Origin: Delftia tsuruhatensis NBRC 16741
Lineage (GTDB): Bacteria > Pseudomonadota > Gammaproteobacteria > Burkholderiales > Burkholderiaceae_C
DNA length: 64,000 nucleotides
Reading direction: 5' to 3'
NCBI RefSeq assembly: GCF_001571325.1
Contig: NZ_BCTO01000025.1
Coordinates: 22,601 to 86,600, forward strand
In this document: in pieces, positions 59,970-64,000 of the stretch
Position numbering within the stretch: position 1 is the first letter of the stretch
Layout: the number at the start of each line of letters is the position of its first letter
Notes under the pieces: model-generated
What the model was told of the DNA's origin: nothing
The model's input: the letters and a program-made list of their open reading frames with translations, nothing else
Databases searched by the model: none
Program-made: the position numbers and the translations under genes

Positions 59970-60986
59970 TCACTCCGCGCCCAGGCCGTTGGTACGCACC
60001 ACCTCGCCCCAGCGGGTGTAGTCGCTGCGGATCAGGCCCTCGGTGTCCTGGGGGTTGAGGTAGGCGGCCGCCACGCCGATCTTCTCGAAACGGTCGCGCA
60101 CCTCGTCGGTGGCCAGCAGCTGGCGCGAGGTGGCGCTGAGTTTGTCGATGATGGCGCGCGGTGTGTCCCTGGGTGCCACCAGGCCGCCCCAGGACGATGC
60201 CTCATAGCCGCCAAAGCCCTGCTCGGCCATGGTCTGCACGCCGTCCAGCGCCTTCACGCGCTGCGGCGTGCCCACCGCCAGGGCCCTCAGCCGACCGCTG
60301 CGGATATGGGGCAGCGCAGACACCATGTCCGCATAGATCACCGGCACCACGCCGCCCAGCGTGTCGTTCATGGCGGGCGCGCTGCCCTTGTAGGCCACGT
60401 GCTGCATGGTGTGCAGCTTGGCGGATTTCATCAGCTCCATGCTCAGGTGGCCCGAGCTGCCCGCCCCGGAGCTGGTGTAGTCCAGCGTGGCGGGCTGCGC
60501 CTTGGCGTACTGGAACAGCGATTTGAGGTCCGTCACCTTGGGCAGCGACTGCGCATTGACCGCAATCACATTGGGCAGGTCGTAGATCTTGGTGACCGGG
60601 GCGAAATCCGTGGCCGGGTGGAACTTGACGTTCTTGAAGAAATGCGGCGCCATGATGGTGGGCGTGACCATCATCATCAGCGTATAGCCGTCAGGCGCTG
60701 CCGTGCGGAACTGGCCTGCCGCCACCGCGCCCGATGCGCCGGGCTTGTTCTCTATCACCACGGGCTGGCCCAGCTGGCGCGCCAGCGCCTCGGCGTAGAC
60801 GCGCGCCGCGCCATCGGTGGGTCCGCCCGGCGGGAAGGGAACGACCAGGCGAATCGGCCTGTCGGGCCAGGCGCCGGTATCGGTATTGGCCTGCGCCGCG
60901 CCGCACAGCGATGCGAACGCAGCCACGCCGATGGCGCCCAGCGCCATGCCCTTGGCCAACGCCTGTCTTTTTGTGATGCCTGCCAT
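59970..60986 (-). CDS. Bug-family tricarboxylate transporter substrate-binding protein
   Basis: 338 residues with a signal peptide (cleavage near AQANT; KRQALAK before the core is faintly Tat-like). The mature start PDRPIRLVVPFPPGGPTDGAAR and the GQPVVIENKPGASG segment are diagnostic of Bug/TctC receptors, which are very numerous in Burkholderiales. It binds a small carboxylate in the periplasm. No membrane TctAB genes are nearby, so it acts with a transporter encoded elsewhere or as a sensor. GGAGACAAG precedes the ATG. It is divergent from the LysR gene, the likely regulator. Confidence 0.93.
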   Translation of the reverse strand: MAGITKRQALAKGMALGAIGVAAFASLCGAAQANTDTGAWPDRPIRLVVPFPPGGPTDGAARVYAEALARQLGQPVVIENKPGASGAVAAGQFRTAAPDGYTLMMMVTPTIMAPHFFKNVKFHPATDFAPVTKIYDLPNVIAVNAQSLPKVTDLKSLFQYAKAQPATLDYTSSGAGSSGHLSMELMKSAKLHTMQHVAYKGSAPAMNDTLGGVVPVIYADMVSALPHIRSGRLRALAVGTPQRVKALDGVQTMAEQGFGGYEASSWGGLVAPRDTPRAIIDKLSATSRQLLATDEVRDRFEKIGVAAAYLNPQDTEGLIRSDYTRWGEVVRTNGLGAE

Positions 60987-61044
60987 CTTGTCTCCTTGAA
61001 TGCTTATGTGTTCTGGCTGGCCCATTCTGCCCAGCGCACCCTCT

Positions 61045-61090
61045 TTGACAATGGCGGCGGCGGTTGACATCATGTCAAACAATATTGACA
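61045..61090. promoter_or_regulatory. LysR operator/promoter region with TTGACA repeats
   Basis: In the 123-bp divergent gap, TTGACAT-C-ATGTCAA forms a perfect 7-1-7 palindrome (61064-61078). Further TTGACA copies stand at 61045-61050 and 61085-61090, the last overlapping a CAATATTG palindrome. Repeated half-sites at about 20-bp spacing suit LysR binding and autoregulation. Confidence 0.55.
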
Positions 61091-61109
61091 CCCCCTTGGA
61101 CTGCAGCGC

Positions 61110-62060
61110 ATGGATCTCCTGGCATTCAACATCCTTGTCCAGATCATCGAACACGGAAACCTGAGCCAGGCGGCAAAGTTCTTGAACATGTCGCGGGCCA
61201 ACGTGAGCTACCACCTGGCCCGGCTGGAGAAGTCCCTGGGCGCATCGCTGCTGCGCAGAACGCCCCAGGGCGTGGAGGCCACCGAGGTCGGCCAGCGCAT
61301 CTATCGTCATGCGCGCAACATCCTCAACGAGACCGAGCTGGTGCGCGAACTGGCCCAAAGCAGCACGGACGACATCTCGGGAAAGATCGGGCTGAGCGTG
61401 CCCACCGGCTACGGCCACCTGGTCATGGCGCCGTGGCTGATCGAGTTCAAGCGCGCCCATCCGCAGGTGGTGCTGGACATCCGCCTGGAGAACTTCATCG
61501 ACAACCTGCTCAAGGACAGCGTGGACATCGCGATCCGCGTCATGTCCGACCCGCCGCCCATGCTGGTGGCGCGCGACATGGGGCCGGTGCGCTACAGCCT
61601 GTGCGCCTCCAGCGACTGGCTGCGCAGCCACCGCCTGCCGGAGACACCGTCCGAGCTGTCGCGCACGCCGCTCATCACATCGGGCGGCGAAAGCGGCAAG
61701 GTGCGCCTGCAGATTGCGCGGAACGGCCAGCCGCTGGAGGAGCTGGACATCACGCCCACGCTGATGTCGCGCAGCTACCCTTTCCTGTGCGACTGCATCA
61801 CCGGCGGCCTGGGCGTGGGGCTGGTGCCCGACTACATGGTGCGCCGCCAGGTGGAGGATGGCCGCGTCGTGCTGGCCATGCAGGACTACGAATTCAGCAT
61901 CAACCAGGGCCGCATGTTCATGCTGTACATGCCCAACCGCTTCCAGTCCGGCGCCGCCCGGGCCTTGATCGACTTTCTGAGCGACAGGATGGGCCTTGCG
62001 CGCATCATCCGGCCGGGTGACTTGCCCGACACGGCACAGGCCTTGCGACCGCCGGAATGA
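61110..62060 (+). CDS. LysR-family transcriptional regulator
   Basis: 316 residues. The winged helix-turn-helix is at the N-terminus (NLSQAAKFLNMSRANVSYHLARLEKSLGASLLRRTPQGVEATE), and the effector-binding domain spans about 90-295 (GKIGLSVPTGYGHLVMAPWLIEFKRAHPQVVLDI). The ATG at 61110 gives the standard short lead before the helix-turn-helix. Divergent orientation to the Bug receptor and acyl-CoA synthetase genes makes these its probable targets, with a carboxylate or its CoA ester as inducer. Half-site repeats occur in the shared gap. Confidence 0.93.
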   Translation: MDLLAFNILVQIIEHGNLSQAAKFLNMSRANVSYHLARLEKSLGASLLRRTPQGVEATEVGQRIYRHARNILNETELVRELAQSSTDDISGKIGLSVPTGYGHLVMAPWLIEFKRAHPQVVLDIRLENFIDNLLKDSVDIAIRVMSDPPPMLVARDMGPVRYSLCASSDWLRSHRLPETPSELSRTPLITSGGESGKVRLQIARNGQPLEELDITPTLMSRSYPFLCDCITGGLGVGLVPDYMVRRQVEDGRVVLAMQDYEFSINQGRMFMLYMPNRFQSGAARALIDFLSDRMGLARIIRPGDLPDTAQALRPPE

Positions 62061-62073
62061 CGCGGGAACAAAG

Positions 62074-62090
62074 TTTGTAGACGACTGGTC
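62074..62090 (+). promoter_or_regulatory. TetR box 1 (upstream of the tetR gene)
   Basis: TTTGTAGACGACTGGTC, 26 bp before the TetR start codon, is identical to the box at 62730-62746 before the reductase gene. The same 17-mer at both promoters indicates a shared operator and autoregulation. Confidence 0.75.
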
Positions 62091-62115
62091 GGTTTTTGCG
62101 TTAGACTTCGATCCC

Positions 62116-62697
62116 ATGAAGAAACCCGCACAGGAAACACGCCAGCACATCCTTGATGTGGCCAAGGCGTTGATGACCCAGAAAGGCTATACGGCCGTCG
62201 GCCTGGCCGAGGTCGTTGCGGCTGCGGGCGTGCCCAAGGGCTCCTTCTACTACTACTTCAAGTCCAAGGAAGAGTTCGGCCAGGCCCTGCTGCAGGAGTA
62301 CTTCGACGAGTACCTGGCCAAGATCGATGCGCTCATGGAGACGCCCGATCCGGCCATCTCCCGGCTGATGACCTACTTCCGCCATTGGACGCAGAACCAG
62401 TGCTCGGCCCATGCAGGAGGCCAGTGCCTCGTGGTCAAGCTGGGCCCCGAGGTCTGCGACCTGTCCGACGACATGCGCTCGGTGCTGCGCACCGGCACCG
62501 ACGCCATCATCACCCGGCTGACCGACTGCGTGCGCGCCGGCCAGGCCGACGGCTCCATCACATCCGACCTGGACGCGCCAGCGCTGGCCGAATCGCTGTA
62601 CCAGCTGTGGCTGGGCGCCTCCCTGCTGTCCAAGCTGGGCCGGCATGAGGAGCCCTTTGCCGCAGCCCTTGTTTCCACGAAGCGGCTGCTGGGCTGA
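62116..62697 (+). CDS. TetR-family repressor (NemR-like by context)
   Basis: 193 residues. The helix-turn-helix occupies about 10-55, ending in the typical GVPKGSFYYYFKSKEEFGQALL. The C-terminal ligand domain contains two Cys (QCSAHAGGQCLVVKLG) and a further EVCDLSDD Cys, which recalls repressors of the NemR kind that sense electrophiles through cysteines. The gene directly precedes an Old Yellow Enzyme reductase, as nemR precedes nemA. ATG 62116 is chosen because translation upstream has no protein character and an operator lies there. Confidence 0.88.
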   Translation: MKKPAQETRQHILDVAKALMTQKGYTAVGLAEVVAAAGVPKGSFYYYFKSKEEFGQALLQEYFDEYLAKIDALMETPDPAISRLMTYFRHWTQNQCSAHAGGQCLVVKLGPEVCDLSDDMRSVLRTGTDAIITRLTDCVRAGQADGSITSDLDAPALAESLYQLWLGASLLSKLGRHEEPFAAALVSTKRLLG

Positions 62698-62729
62698 GCA
62701 GGCTTGGCCGCCGCTTTTTATTTGTCTTT

Positions 62730-62746
62730 TTTGTAGACGACTGGTC
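62730..62746 (+). promoter_or_regulatory. TetR box 2 (upstream of the reductase gene)
   Basis: This is an identical copy of the 17-mer at 62074-62090, in the same orientation, 67 bp before the reductase start codon and just upstream of an AT-rich stretch suited to a -10 element. It implies that the reductase has its own promoter controlled by the TetR protein. Confidence 0.75.
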
Positions 62747-62812
62747 AACTTTAAAACCTACACCTCTTACTTATCCCACTTCTTTTTTGTTCAACCACCA
62801 CTACTGCACACC

Positions 62813-63913
<1,101 letters not shown>

Positions 63914-63922
63914 CTCCCCCTG

Positions 63923-63984
63923 AGCGGCTTACGCCGCTTCCCCCGTTGCACGACGCCCCCTCTCGCTTCGCGGGAGGGGGCGTC
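63923..63984. terminator. GC-rich hairpins after the reductase gene
   Basis: AGCGGC-TTAC-GCCGCT (63923-63938) is followed by a strong 15-bp stem (63952-63966 with 63970-63984, one mismatch, loop TTC). They resemble the GC-rich intergenic repeat family also seen at 1893-1957. They probably end transcription, although the downstream T run is missing. Confidence 0.5.
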
Positions 63985-64000
63985 CGGGCAGCCGGCGACA

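Overview
The window is high-GC throughout except for one AT-rich island (about 54.1-55.4 kb). It looks like chromosomal DNA of a beta-proteobacterium of the family Comamonadaceae (Delftia, Acidovorax or Comamonas type). The evidence is a Bug-family tricarboxylate receptor, GC-rich intergenic hairpin repeats of the kind scattered through those genomes, and a Burkholderiales-style type VI secretion (T6SS) locus. The genus is inference; no rRNA or tRNA gene is present to fix it.

Left flank (1-10.4 kb): a minus-strand signalling operon holds a hybrid histidine kinase (CHASE3, GAF, three receiver domains), CheR, a receiver-less CheB and a response regulator cut by the window edge. Next come a small secreted protein and a lipoprotein on the plus strand. 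A chemoreceptor, an orphan FliD-like protein and a GntR/FCD regulator with its own terminator follow on the minus strand.

T6SS core (11.0-45.8 kb): hcp is divergent from a long plus-strand block. Its order is Ser/Thr kinase, PEGA protein, TssQ-like lipoprotein, TagH (FHA), PP2C phosphatase, TssJ, K, L, M, TagF, TssA, small secreted protein, TssB, TssC, NlpC/P60-like effector candidate with partner, TagJ, DUF4087 protein, TssE, F, G, SleB-like effector candidate with two paralogous partners, TssH/ClpV, S41/PDZ-like protein, lipoprotein, VgrG. All thirteen TssA-TssM components are present. Post-translational control by kinase, FHA protein and phosphatase is expected. Many junctions overlap (ATGA, TGATG, GTGA), which suggests a few long transcripts.

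Cargo module (45.8-56.2 kb): VgrG is followed by a small VgrG-partner-like protein, a DUF2169 protein on the opposite strand, a HEAT-like protein, a ketosynthase-fold protein that appears to have lost its catalytic residues, and a 1596-residue Rhs protein. The Rhs protein has a PAAR-like DUF4150 N-terminus and an AHH/HNH-type nuclease tip. The toxin tip and its likely immunity gene are AT-rich and lie between two 389-bp near-identical copies of Rhs core DNA. The second copy belongs to a broken Rhs fragment with an unrelated tail.

Right flank (56.2-64 kb): an outer-membrane-like protein, a DUF4198 protein with a possible Fur box, an acyl-CoA synthetase with a Bug receptor divergent from a LysR regulator, and a TetR regulator followed by an Old Yellow Enzyme reductase. 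The TetR and reductase genes share an identical 17-bp upstream box.

The most promising unstudied material is the set of effector/immunity pairs inside the core locus and the cargo module with its catalytically dead ketosynthase-like protein. All functional assignments are from sequence reading alone.
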